The notes beneath the pieces are model-generated. The model made no database searches, was not told the origin of the DNA, and saw only the letters and a program-made list of their open reading frames with translations. The position numbers and the translations under genes are program-made. Below, one piece after another: positions 45,941-57,949 of a stretch of 64,000 nt of DNA. Every line of letters begins with the position of its first letter. The first letter of the stretch is position 1. The stretch spans positions 620,001-684,000 of the forward strand of contig JAZKJV010009625.1 of assembly GCA_037367405.1 (NCBI GenBank), given 5' to 3'. This DNA is from Ottelia alismoides. Taxonomy: Eukaryota; Streptophyta; Magnoliopsida; Alismatales; Hydrocharitaceae.

Positions 45941-46364
45941 GCTGACTCGCCGATGGTCAGGCTCAGAGCCCCCAACCTCCAGTGTCCGTGAGCTCCGATG
46001 AAGTTCTCGCCAGAGAGCTCCAACGAAGCCTCCAGCACCGGCTCGACGAATCTTCCGCCGTTTATTTATTTATTCTTTTTCTTTTTTTCATTTTAGCTAA
46101 TCCTAGCCGTTAGATCATAGATTAGTTAGATTAACTCACTCATATGCTTGAGTTAACGTATCAAACTAACGGAGGGTTATGGGTGTGAGACGGAGTAACT
46201 ATTCAGAGTTTCCCATGTAATTCGCGATTATGCAGGGTTATGATTGAGATTGAGGAATTACTCAGGGTTATGGGTGTAATTATCCCCAAAAAATATAAAA
46301 AGCTCAAAAAAAGGTCCTACAAGGACCTAAGTGCAACTATTAAAAAATAATGTAGTAAACTTTA

Positions 46365-47687
46365 GGGATTTTTACTCGGCAGACCCTATAATCTTTTGAA
46401 ATTACCTCTACGACCTTTGAAACATCGATATTCCTCCCTAGACCCCGTAATCTTGCTAACTCTTATCCCACAGACCCTGTGGTTAACCCCCATCCATTTG
46501 CCCGTTAAAAATAACCAGATTCCGTTATGTGCCTTTACATTATACCCATTTTATTTATCAAATTTACATTGACTGCCACTCCCAGCAACCACCCAACTCC
46601 TCAACATCCGTCTCACTCGCTCTCCTACTCTCCGACCTTCGTTGCTTCCTCTGCCGCCCTCGCTCGAGCCCCCCTTGCTCACCCTCCAAACGAGGTCGGC
46701 CTCGCCGGACCCCCGCGCCCATTAGAAGGGATTTTTTCCGCCCTTGATCGAGCCCCCCTCCTCCAGAGCTCATGCTCGAAGCCCGCCGAGCTCCAGCTCG
46801 AACCCTCGCTCGAAGATGTACTCTCTTCCACCAGCAGTACAACACATGACTGCAAGGTAGGCTCTTCAGCTAGATTTGTCCTTCCTCTTCCTATGTCCCT
46901 TGATCGACTTCCCATGCAACTGACCCAAGTTGGAGGAACTAAAGGAAAACGAGGGTGCACCAACTGCGGACCAACCAAATCCCATCTCCGAGTCTTCCAT
47001 TGCTAGAGAGGAGGTCGAGAATGTTCCGAGGGAGCACCAACTGCGACCCACATACCACTGCAATGATAGGAGAAACTTCCAGAAAGGGGAGGACCCCCTC
47101 AAGGGCTTCTTCTGCGAGAAGAGGAGAGATTCCCAAAATCGATCCTTCCGCTGCAACGGGTGGATTCGAAGCTGAGATTCGGTTTGAAGATGCACATGGT
47201 CGACCCAACTTCGGATCCTGGTCAAGGCATAACATGGATAGTGGTTTGATTCCCTAGAGCCGGCCGACTCTCCTCCCTCTACCTGGAGAAGCTGTCCTCC
47301 CTCCAGTCCCTCTCCCTCCTCGAAGCCTCCCCCCTAACCCCCGACCCTCGAGCTCCTGCTCGGAACCCCACCCCCACCCCCATCTTGGGCAGCCCTCCGC
47401 CTCGAACCCAGCTGCCTCCGCCGTCTTTTGCAGCTTCCCATCTGATGGGTTGAAGAAGAGGATGAAGGAGGAGGATGGAAGGAGAGAAGGAGAATGAAGA
47501 TTTGGTTTTGGTTGGTTTGATTAACCTAAGCTTAACTCAAGTTTTTAACTCCAATAAAGTTAAAGAAGACGGCAGGGTCTGTTGGGTAAGACGGAGCAAG
47601 ATTACGAGGTTTAGGTAGGAATATCGATGTTTCAAAGATCGTAGAGGTAATTTCAAAAGATTATAAGGTCTGTCGGGTAAATAACCC
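46365..47687. mobile_element. Mutator-like non-autonomous element 2 (Pack-MULE-like), 1.32 kb
   Basis: Inverted ends of about 100 bp (left GGGATTTTTACTCGGCAGAC; right end ACCTTATAATC-type complement) are flanked by a perfect 9-bp duplication TAAACTTTA at 46356-46364 and 47688-47696. The interior is GC-rich (about 46570-47480) with short open frames on both strands and a purine-rich stretch near 47450-47500. No transposase and no recognisable gene. Confidence 0.92.
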
Positions 47688-47741
47688 TAAACTTTATGAG
47701 TGTCGCTAGGGGGGCCTCTTTCGATGCATTGAGGAACCGAA

Positions 47742-47897
47742 GAGTCTGCGTAGGCGTGTGCGCTGCTCGATCTTGATCGAGTGATTCGCACGATTTTGCA
47801 CTTTTTGTGGATCCGTACTGTGCAAAATTGTGTGAACCGCTCGATTACGATCGAGCAGCTTACGCGATCACAACATGCACAAGACCACAACCGAGGA
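47742..47897. repeat. Foldback repeat family, copy 4
   Basis: Inverted arms CGCTGCTCGATCTTGATCGA and GATTACGATCGAGCAGCTTA flank the loop CTTTTTGTGGATCCGTAC. The right outer part ends GAGGATCCTCTCTG, also seen at the end of copy 2. Confidence 0.75.
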
Positions 47898-49939
47898 TCC
47901 TCTCTGTCGATTAGAACATGTTTCACACGTGGGCTTCTTCCCCCCATCAGCTACTACGGCGACGTAGAAGCAGAACCGTGGTTCCAAACGACCTTCCTCT
48001 GCCTCCTCCTGAAGTTTCTCGCAATCGGTTCCATCCATCGAAAGCTCTAGAGAGCTCTCTTTGTCATGTGAAGAAGTCAGGTTGTGGTTCCGGCCACTCA
48101 ACTACAAGCTGCAACTCTCATCGAATAAACCTCGAAAATCCTTGATTTTTTTAATTGAAATGTGGTTATTGCAGCATGACGTTCATCTAAACTATAAAGG
48201 AAACAATCTCAGAACAACGATACCTGTAGCTCCTAATGTCCAGCAAAAGCTCGACTAATTGGATCCATGAAAGTTAGGTTCGATTCTTTTTCTAAGGGTT
48301 AATAGAATGCTCAATACATCACCATGATTTATGAGTGTGTAACAATGAGGCTCTACACATAAAATGCTTAGGCAATGAAGATCGCCGGAGTGTTCTAGGA
48401 TGCTTCGGTGAGATACGTGAATGGAATAGACTCCTCTTGTGTTTATGGCCGTTGGATCGAACTTGATGGATGTGTCTGGGTCAAAGGAGGCTTTTGCTTA
48501 TGGTCGTTGGATCGAACTTGATTCAACGATCACGAAAGGTGGTACCAAAAGACAAGAGAGGTTGACTGAGGGGAAGGCAGGTTTGACGGATGCATGAGGT
48601 TGGTGAATGAGGAGGTACCATGCGAATTTGACGATTGAACATGATTGTTGACCAATGCAGAAATTAGATTTAAAATAACAAATGGCCTCCAATAAAAAGT
48701 GTTCAAAATAAAAAATGTTGACCTAAATGCATTCTACAATATTCAAGGAATGAAATGCAAATGGAATCAAAATTTTGTTGATATATAAAATATCAATTTT
48801 TTATATTTTGTATTTTTATTTGATTTTCGATGCAAAATATATAAATGCAAAAAATAAAAATAATACATGATGGTGTAATGATCATGAATGCTATTTTTTT
48901 AGATTTTTATGGGCCAAAAATGATTAGGAATAAAATATGGAAGTGGAATATTTATAGATGAATAGTTCAAAATGCACAAGTTAGAATCTCTCTTTTTCTT
49001 AGTTTTTTTATTTGTTTGGATTTACATTTTTATGTAATTAGTTAAAATATGAGATCAAATAAATCATAAAGATTAAAATATGTATACGAAATATTAAGTC
49101 AAAAATCAATAACTATGTTCTACAATTTGGTCCCAAAATCCAATTTCACAAACAAAATCCAATTTTTTGGATTTGGTCTTGATTTGTAGATAATTAAGTG
49201 CTCAATAATTCAAAAGTGAGTTCACCATTTATCGCATTTCTGTTTCAAATTAGGGTTTGGGTTTAATTCACAAATATACAAGTTAGTATTTTTTATGAGT
49301 TTTCATTGGTTAATATAATGATATGTACACATGGAGCTAGTTTTATATAATTAGAAGTTAGTGTGAATTAATTAAAAATGGATGAAGTTATGTGAATATA
49401 TACATGTAAATATGAATACAGTTAGAAATATTAATATGTGCAAATTATTTGCAAGTTCATGATTGCTAATTATGAGTTATAAACACATGAATGCATCTGA
49501 TTACTCAAGACGGAACTCTATTTTCAGCTAATCAGAGTGATGAATCACATATTCATCTATCAATTTGTATTTTTCTACAAATAGGTATGGGCTTGGGAAG
49601 GTGGACTTTATATAATCAAGGTTTGAGGTTTCTCCCTAGTTATTTATAATATTAATTTTTTTAAAAAAATTACTGATTTATTTATTTTTATCTACATGAT
49701 GCAATTGAGTTCATGCTGAATGGATTTTTTGATATGAGTTTATTATAGTTGTGTGAAGTTTGCGCATACTATTTACATGTGTTATGTACATGAGAAACTA
49801 TTTTGAATGTTCTTTTATTTTCTTTGCTTGTTTCTTTATCGACATGGTTAATCTACCCGAGTCTCTATGGTTAGGATCCATAAATAGTATGTGTTGTCAT
49901 ATTTATTTTTCATCGAATCATAATTACTTATGGTACATT
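47898..49939. other. Mostly AT-rich stretch without recognisable genes
   Basis: The text TTATGGCCGTTGGATCGAAC (with one change) occurs twice near 48436 and 48496. No other structure was recognised. Confidence 0.5.
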
Positions 49940-51725
49940 GAATTAGATGTTCTAGCTACAAGAATCTTGCTTGAGGCTATAAATGGACCTTTTCATCTTG
50001 CACACCTTTCCATCTTTTCTAATGAAGCCCTAGGGTTGTTCCATATAGATATCCTTATCTAGATATCCATTGTGGGATGCAATTTTGATGTCCATCTGCC
50101 AGATGTCATAGTCAAGTTGTGCATCTATAGCTAGCAATATTCGGGTTGATTTGAGCATGGAAACAAGAGAGTGTGTGTCATTATAATCAATGCCTTCTCT
50201 ATATGTAGCCTTTAGCTACAAGTTGTGTCTTAGATGTCTCTACCATCCCATCAAGCCCCCTCTTTCTTTTGGAAATCCATTTACACCTGATGGGTTTAAT
50301 CCCTTAAGTGGATTTTCAAGGATCCATACACCATTCTTGTGCATGGAGTATACTTCAAAATTCATTGATAGTATCTATCTATACATGTCATGACCATATA
50401 ATGCTTTATCATGTGAAATCAGATCATCATTAGACTTGTCTGATACATGAAAACATGCTTCATGATTGGTCTTACTATCCTTTAACTCCTTCTAATAGGT
50501 ATAGGTGTGTCATCTTCTATTAGCTCTTCATTTGTTCGTACTGGAATTTCATCAGTCTCATTAGATTCTGTGAGTTATTTTTTTCATTATTATCTTGACT
50601 CAAAGAAATCATCCTTTAGAAATTGTACATCTCTAAAGATAAATACTTTTCTACTCTCATGATTATAAAGTAGGTTTCTAATACCTTCTTTAAATACCCA
50701 TGAAGTTGTACTCTCGAGTACGAGATTCCAGCTTGCTTGCATCGATATTTCAGTATGAACTAAACAATCCTAATTCTTAAGTATCTACACTTGGCTTAGT
50801 TCCAAAACAAAGCTCATAAGGGATTTTGGAAACTGACTTACTTGGAATCTTCTACTTAACATAGGCCAAAGTCTTTGCATTATGTCCCCTAAAACTAAGA
50901 GGTAATTGTGCTTTATGCATCATTGATCTCATCATGTACAACAAGGTTCTTTTGCATCTCTCTATAACTCTATTGAGTTGAGATGTACTTGGAGGAGTAA
51001 GGTTGAAAATTATTCATCTCTCTTTAGATATTCTTTAAATTCATCTCAAAGGTATTCACAACTTGGTTAGATGGAATTTATTTGACTCCCCCTATTTGGT
51101 TCTCAACCGAAGCCATGAAATCATTTAACTTTTTCAAAGGTTTCAAACTTATGATATAATAGGAATATATCGTACCACGAATGATCATAAAATAAGGTCA
51201 TATAATATTGATGTCCATTACATGTTCCAGTACTAAATGGACCACACACATCGGTATGTATGAGGTCAAGTATACCTTCACATCTTACACCTTTCTTGGA
51301 GAAGGATGCCCATGACATTTTACCTCGAATATAATGCTCACAAGTTGGTAATATTAGATTTTCATAAAATCTAAAGGTCTATCTTTTACTAGTCTGTTGA
51401 TCCTACTAGCAGACACATGTCCTCGTCTTTGATGCCAGACCATTGCCAAAAGATCTACATCCTCCCTTGATCTTTAAGAGATTTTATCATTAGTTGTTTA
51501 ACATTAATGACTTATTCATTCATGTCTAATTCAAAGAGCACACCTTATGTTTGAAAACCATATGTAATGAATTTACTACAATAAATTATGATACTTTTAT
51601 AAAATATAAAAGAATATCCATGTTCAACTAGTTTAGATAAAATATAATAAACTCTTTCTACCATCTGGAGTATATAGACATTCTCTAATAATTAGGTATC
51701 TTCTATTTGGTTATGATAGTTTACG
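49940..51725 (-). pseudogene. Truncated copia pol relic (protease linker to RT)
   Basis: Read leftwards, decayed pieces appear in copia order: a pre-integrase segment (about 51700-51330), an integrase start (GVRCEGILDLIHTDVCGPFS, about 51290), and further integrase and capping segments to about 50560. The RT entry (about 50400-50200) and a DIYMEQP-like segment near 50050 follow. It aligns region by region with 3700-5460 of the copia element at 84-28259, so it is a related but much older copy. Both ends are cut off and no LTR was found. Confidence 0.82.
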
Positions 51726-54700
51726 GGTTCTAATGACGATTGTACGATGGCTGATGAGACATAAGGGTGAGAGGAAAGGATGAAAGTGATTCTTGGAAGG
51801 TAAGAGGGGCGATGGACCAAGATTAGGATCATTGCAGAAGACGGGGGCTTCGAATGAGGTGTAATTGACCTGGGGGTCAACAAGGAAGGATAACATGGAA
51901 CTTGCATGATAGGAGTTGACGAATGGGAAGGAGGGGTGGATCACATCTTAGATCGACCAACTGGAAGGTCAACTAAGTTGTAAAGGAAGTGCATTGTGTA
52001 TTGTCAAGTGGCGTTAGAGAATTAGCTCTTTAACTATGTGTCCAACAAAGAAAATCCCAAAAGTGATAAAAAAGAAAAATAAATACAAATAATAAATGGT
52101 CTCATATAAAAAAAGTAAAAAATAGAAGTATATCTCTAAGAGATCTACAAATTCATGAAGAAAGTGAAATCAAAAGAGGTAATCTATATAAAGATAATCA
52201 ACTGAAAAATATAGGTGTTTTATACCTATGAAACATCTACCAAAATTTTTTGGTTTATGTATATTTATTTTATTTTTTAATATACTATGTACATATTACA
52301 ATATTATATTAATATAATACTTACAATATATTCTGTATTTTTTATTTTTAAAATGTTAATTGATAACTAAAATAAACATACGTATATATGTATGTAACAA
52401 CTATTCTGCATTTGTATTTTTCTTTTCTTTTTTTTAGATTTTGATTCTTCCGTAGTTGGTTTGATTCTTCAGTAGTTGGTTAACTTACATGATATATTTA
52501 CAAAAACAAAAATAACTTAACTCAAAATATTTATTTTTGTACATAAATAATAGCTTTCTGGTTGTGTATCAGATACATATGTACTCTCTCATATTTGCTC
52601 TTTTCATATTTTTAATTGTTTTTACAGGATAAATAATGTTTATTTTTTGCACATATGCATGAATGTTAATAATGCTTAATAAATTTACAAATGTGGGCAT
52701 TTTACTATATTGATAACTTATTTTTCGACTCTCAGTTCATGAAACGTGATTTCATCAAGCTCCTCAAACCCTCAAGAACAGAGCATCTATTGATGGCCAA
52801 GAATACTAGGCATAGGTGTGCGCCATACATCCTTATTGGACGTTTGGGATCGATCGAGCAAATCTAATCTTAAGCATGCATCTGAATCAGAGGTGAATCA
52901 GATGTTTATTTGCAAGGACACCCCAAGGACTTTAAGTAACTCTATAAGTACATTGTGTATCTTTGATTTTATTTTCATTTTCATCCATGTATCCATTTTT
53001 GCATTTTAACTCCTTTATACTTTGAATTTTGGGATGGGATTTTTATCATAGATTTGTCTTCAAAGTTTGAAGATTTTTAATGGCATGATTTGGTTTCTAA
53101 TAATTTGTTTATATGCTCCAAAAATGAGTTATTTGGGATAATCACTAATTGATTCAAATTAGGTATATTCATAACATACCCAACCTATTTTATTACCATG
53201 CATTCTTCACATTGCCATACACACACACCATAATTAAATTTTGCATAACTATTCATGTTTCTTGTTTTCTAAAGTTAAAAATATAATAAATGTAATTCTA
53301 TCTACTAATTACGTTAAAAAGCAAACATATCTGAAAATACAAAAAATTGGTCCTTTGTTTGCATTATTTTAAAATCTACCCAAAAAACTTTCAACTATTT
53401 CATTTTGCATCTTTAATCTCATAAATAAACTAAAAGATTTGAAGACCACTGTAAAAATCAGAAATATTCTTAAAGATATAAAAAAATGTGCTTTATGTAG
53501 ATCTATAAGTTAGTTACTTCAGAATATACCTACTTTGAATTTCCACTTTATTTGATATTTTCAGGTGTCTCATAACCAATGTTCTACTGAAAACTGTGTG
53601 TTATCGATAAGTTCCCCTTTTAAATTATTTGTATTTGTTCCAATATCCTCAAAATTCTCTAAACTATTTTTTTGTTTTAAAAGCAAAAAATTACTTTCGT
53701 CCCATTTTATTTTGTCTATTTGTACGTGGATTTCCCTTAGCTCATTGTTTTATATTCTGTGTCCTTGATTTTTAAAATAATATTATTTTCCTTTTAATAA
53801 ATAGAAAAAATAAAACCATAAAGACATTCGACTTCACCACTTAATTACCCACTTATATATGTCTTAGTTTATAATTTCCTTCTGAGTTTGACCTTGGAAT
53901 TCCCTATAAATTGAAAAAAAAAACTACAACTTTATTTAGTTATTTTATATCTACATTGCTACATAAAGACGTATTTTAATCATATTAGTTAAAATTTCGA
54001 TTATAGCAACGAGCAACCATATACTCATGGTCAGGGGTGATAATCAAATTAAATATCCTCAAATCCATTGAGATTCAAATTTAATTCATTTTAAAAGTTT
54101 CAAATCTGAATTTGAATTGAATTTTAATGAATTCGTAGACGTGAAGTTAAATTCAATTCATTTTCAAGTTGAATTTGTTTTATTTTATATTTGAAATTTT
54201 AACTAATATTTTAAAGTTTATATACATTATTTTATACAAGTAATGTTAGCATTATGAATCTTTTATACTAAATTTAATTTTTTAATATAAATAACAAAGT
54301 TAAAAAAACTCTCTGATTAAGGATAATATTCAACAACTAGTATATAATGCATAAATGTACCTAATTTTTACGATTAATGCATGTGTGTTGCAATTTAAAA
54401 TGTTCTTTTTTCGTTATATATATATAAGGTTTTTGTAACAAATAGAATATTTTTGATAACAAATGAACACATTATTATTATCGTTGCATGTTAAAGCAAG
54501 ACAAGTCCAAGCTCATATAGAAAAGTAATACAAACTAATCTTATTATTTAGAAAATAGAAATAACAACAAATAAGAGAGCATAATAAAGCTACACCATGC
54601 ATCGTGATGATCATAGATATCAAAAACTTATGTCATGAATTGAACATGATGTTTGTTATAGAAAGAAACAAACTACATGATGGTGAAAAGATCTCGTAGT

Positions 54701-55540
54701 GTCATCTTGACAATGATATTAACCGTCATGGGCTGTCATGTAGGAATTATTAATACACCGAGAAAACAAAGGAAGGATATTGTAATAGGCAACATACCAC
54801 GACGAATGTTAAGGAGGAACTCGGCATCATAGGTCGGCTATCATTTTTACATGCAAGGAGAGGGACCACCTCCAACTTTCATAAGATTGATAGTCTTTAG
54901 TAAAGAATGACAAGAGGAAGGTAAAGGGTGGGATTGGGAATGAAAGAACATGGAAATAAGTATGGTATGTGAATAGGCTAAAGATCTTAAACATATGTTC
55001 TTTCCTACTAATTTATCAGTTAATATTTTTCTTTTTATTTTTTATTAAAAATTGATATTTAATATTTAACTAATAATATTTTATTATGTATGTATATATT
55101 TAATTATATGGATATAAGTATATATGAATAAATATAAATGTAACTGTGGACATAGTCCAATCAAATCATTTTCAAATGAATTCATGATAATTTAAATTCA
55201 AATAATTTGATAATTGAATGTACAAGTCAAATTCATATTCAGTTCACTTTGTTCAGACCAAACGTTTTTGAATTTTTTAACGAACGATTGGTAATTGAAT
55301 TTAAATGGTTAGCACTCCACGTGATTTTAATAACGTTGGTATGAACAAGTTTCAATTATTTATTTCAACTTACATCATTTAGTTTTAATTGCTTCTTTTT
55401 ATATAAATTAGTATTTAGAATATTTGCGAGGTTTGATTATAAAAAGTGTGCTCTCTTATTACTGTAGAGCTCAAATACCACTTGGTCGGAATCTGGAAAG
55501 CACTATCTAAATGAAGAGCCGAAGATCATAGTTGACATTA
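51726..55540. other. AT-rich stretch without recognisable genes
   Basis: No coding-like frame beyond chance. A stretch at 51720-51990 has higher complexity on the minus strand but no recognisable domain. Text at 54030-54200 and 55150-55320 is rich in AATTCAAAT-like motifs and may be ends of a decayed hAT-type element (CAGGGGTGATAATC at 54033); this is weak. Confidence 0.4.
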
Positions 55541-55784
55541 GGGATGTAAATGGACGAATAGGGATACATATATAGATATTATGGTATCCTTGTCAGTTTC
55601 TGTATGCGAATATGGATGTAGATACCGATATTAAAATTATCTTATCACATCTTTAAAATAAGATACGGATATAAAACATATACCGATCGCAGGGACTTTT
55701 TTAAAAATAATTACCAATCTAAACTTAATTAATTAAATAGGCATGCAAATGGAAAATTTAACATTATAGGTATGGAGTAAAGCC

Positions 55785-55811
55785 CAAATCGGCACCTCAA
55801 GTGCCGATTTG
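55785..55811. repeat. 27-bp palindrome in the left foldback arm
   Basis: CAAATCGGCAC and its exact complement around the loop CTCAA. Related copies at 56876-56901 (one mismatch) and 56914-56940 lie in the right arm. Confidence 0.9.
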
Positions 55812-56257
55812 GATGTTTGCACTTCATACCCATTTTACATTTTTATCCTATTTCAAAATTTATTAATATAAGTGATCCTTCCATTTATACTATTAAAAGG
55901 TTATATGTTTTAATGTACTCTTTTAATTAATACATTGATTTTCATAATCCTTATACAAAAATTAATTAGTTCTTAATTTCACGATCATGATAAATATAAT
56001 TAAAAATTTTGAGTTTAGGTATTATATAGTTCCTAATTTCACAATTACAACAAGTGGAATTAGTTTCCTTAATTACCAAATATTGATTTCTCGCTATATT
56101 ATATGCAACTCTTGAACATATTTAAGTATATCCATATATCCAAAAAAGTTGTATAATTGTGTACATATCCATATCCTAAATAAAGAAAACTTTAATCATA
56201 TTCTTATCAATATCCGTAAAAAAACTAAAATCTGTTTCCTTAATTACCATTAGCATC

Positions 56258-56578
56258 TAGAGATGAAAACGGATCGTATACGGATCGGATATGCATATTT
56301 CCGTATCCATAATATATAATACTATTGTAATAACATGGGGTTGTAGCTTATATTATATTAACTAATATATAAAACAATATTAAATGATGTATTCGGATAT
56401 TCGGATCTGGATATTCAAGCCATTACTATATTTGTATCCGTATCCGGAAAATTTTTATAATCCATATTCATATTCGATCCGTATTCGATTAATATTCAGA
56501 CACGGATATCTGTTTCCGATAATTTTTCGAATAAGGCAAGCGGATATTCGAATATATCCATATCCATTTTCATCCATA
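56258..56578. mobile_element. hAT-like MITE inside the foldback element
   Basis: The ends TAGAGATGAAAACGGAT and ATCCATTTTCATCCATA are inverted (13 of 17 match). The flanks TTAGCATC (56250-56257) and GTATCATC (56579-56586) match at 6 of 8 positions, as for an old 8-bp hAT duplication. The inside is full of CGGATATTCGGAT-like text, typical of this kind of element. Confidence 0.6.
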
Positions 56579-57032
56579 GTATCATCAGTATGTGTCAAAG
56601 CAGATATATATATATATATATCCATGAAATGGTAAATCTATATTAATTGTATTTTTAATTATATTTCTAAACTTGTGAAATTTTTAATTATATTTATCAT
56701 AATCATGAAATTAAGAACTAATTAATTTTTGTATAAGGATTATGAAAATCAATGTATTAAGTAAAATGATACATTAAAACATAGAACCTTTTAATAGTAT
56801 AAATGGATGGATCATTTATATTAATAACTTTTGAAATAGGATAGAAATGCAAAATGGGCGAGAAGTGCAAAGACTCAAATCGGCACTTGAGGTGCCGATG
56901 TGGGCTTTCCTCCCAAATCGGCACCTCAAGTGCCGATTTGTACCTACAATTCTAAATTTTCTATTTGCATGCCTATTTAATTAATTAAGTTTAAATCAGT
57001 AATTATTTTATAAAAAAAAGTTCCCGATCGCA

Positions 57033-57700
57033 TACGAGTCATGGTAGAAATATTCTATAGAATCAACTTAAATATATACGAATTGGATGGAAAACATACG
57101 AATTGGATGGAAAACACATGATATAAATTTACTAAATGTGTTTGTATCATAAAAAGTATAAAAATATGGTAAAAGAAGGTATAGAATAATGTTATACATG
57201 GTTTAAATTAAATCCATGATTATATTTATATGAGAAAACAGATATATGCATACGGATAATGATGTTTGCAGATATCAAAACGATATCCATATTCGTATCC
57301 ATTTTAAAACGGATACAGATACATATGTCAAAATCTGTATAAAACATATACGGTGACGGATCGGATACGGATATATAAGTAAGTTGACATGGTTCGATGA
57401 ATGCAACATCTTCCAAAGATTAAAGACAGTGCAATAATAGGTTGATGCACGAGAAGCGAATAAATGAGTTACATTTAAAACTAGAATCTATTTTAGACAA
57501 ATATAAACAAGTATAATATTTCTCATGTGTGTTGATATTTCTAATAAAACAATCAGTACTAATATTTATTGTGTTTAGTTACAAACACAAGATATTAATA
57601 TATAATTTATGTCCGAAAAGTGACCATCAAGACATAACAAACAACCAATTTATGTTCTATGCAAACTAAAAAAATTAGCATCTTTCTCTTAAAAAATAAT
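57033..57700. other. AT-rich stretch before the copia element
   Basis: It contains more GGATACGGATAT-like text (57240-57380), probably remains of elements like the MITE at 56258-56578. No gene. Confidence 0.4.
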
Positions 57701-57705
57701 CAACT

Positions 57706-57937
57706 TATTGAGTTGCTTGTTTTATAAGTAAATGGATCAAGGGTGAGGATCTGTTTATCTCCCTTTGTGAACTATATTCGTAACTCACCCCAACTTGATT
57801 TAGACATATAAGAAAGAAGGAAAGAAGAAAGCCCTAGTTGTTGTGAAGAACATGGACATTTATCCTCACGATTTTCCATTATGTTGTAGAGGGTTTCCAT
57901 GTTAAATATTTTCTCTTTGTGTACTTGTTTTTATACA
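57706..57937 (+). repeat. 5' LTR of the decayed copia element
   Basis: 232 bp, aligned with 63695-63918 (shared AGACATATAAGAAA, GAAAGCCCTAGTTG, GAGGGTTTCCA). It starts TATTGA where TGTTGA is expected and ends ATACA. Confidence 0.8.
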
Positions 57938-57949
57938 TGGTATCGGAGC
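57938..57949 (+). promoter_or_regulatory. Primer binding site of the decayed copia element
   Basis: TGGTATCGGAGC, one base different from the standard TGGTATCAGAGC, directly after the 5' LTR. Confidence 0.85.

Larger units (their letters stand above)
44826..46286. mobile_element. Mutator-like non-autonomous element 1 (Pack-MULE-like), 1.46 kb
   Basis: Terminal inverted repeats of at least 80 bp (ATAATTACACCCATAACTCT at the left; its near complement at 46190-46286) are flanked by 9-bp duplications AAAAAAATA (44817-44825) and CAAAAAATA (46287-46295), 8 of 9 matching. The interior (about 45040-46050) is strongly GC-rich against an AT-rich surrounding. It contains a 22-C run, a minisatellite and a short gene-like segment. 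No transposase. GC-rich interiors between MULE ends are the mark of Pack-MULEs, which carry captured host sequence. Confidence 0.85.
55692..57023. mobile_element. Large foldback element with 9-bp target duplication
   Basis: Inverted arms of about 330-360 bp (55692 to about 56020, and about 56665 to 57023) start GGGACTTTTTT and end AAAAAAAAGTTC. CCGATCGCA stands on both outer sides (55683-55691 and 57024-57032), a perfect 9-bp duplication that suggests a Mutator-type mechanism. Each arm carries the palindrome CAAATCGGCAC-CTCAA-GTGCCGATTTG, once in the left arm and twice in the right. The centre holds a further hAT-like insertion. Confidence 0.82.

Noticed and set aside
46527..47006. 159-residue frame inside Mutator-like element 2
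   Set aside because: It starts within the inverted end, overlaps equally long frames on the other strand and shows no domain.
54033..55320. Possible hAT element with CAGGGGTG-like end
   Set aside because: The inverted ends match poorly and no 8-bp duplication could be found.
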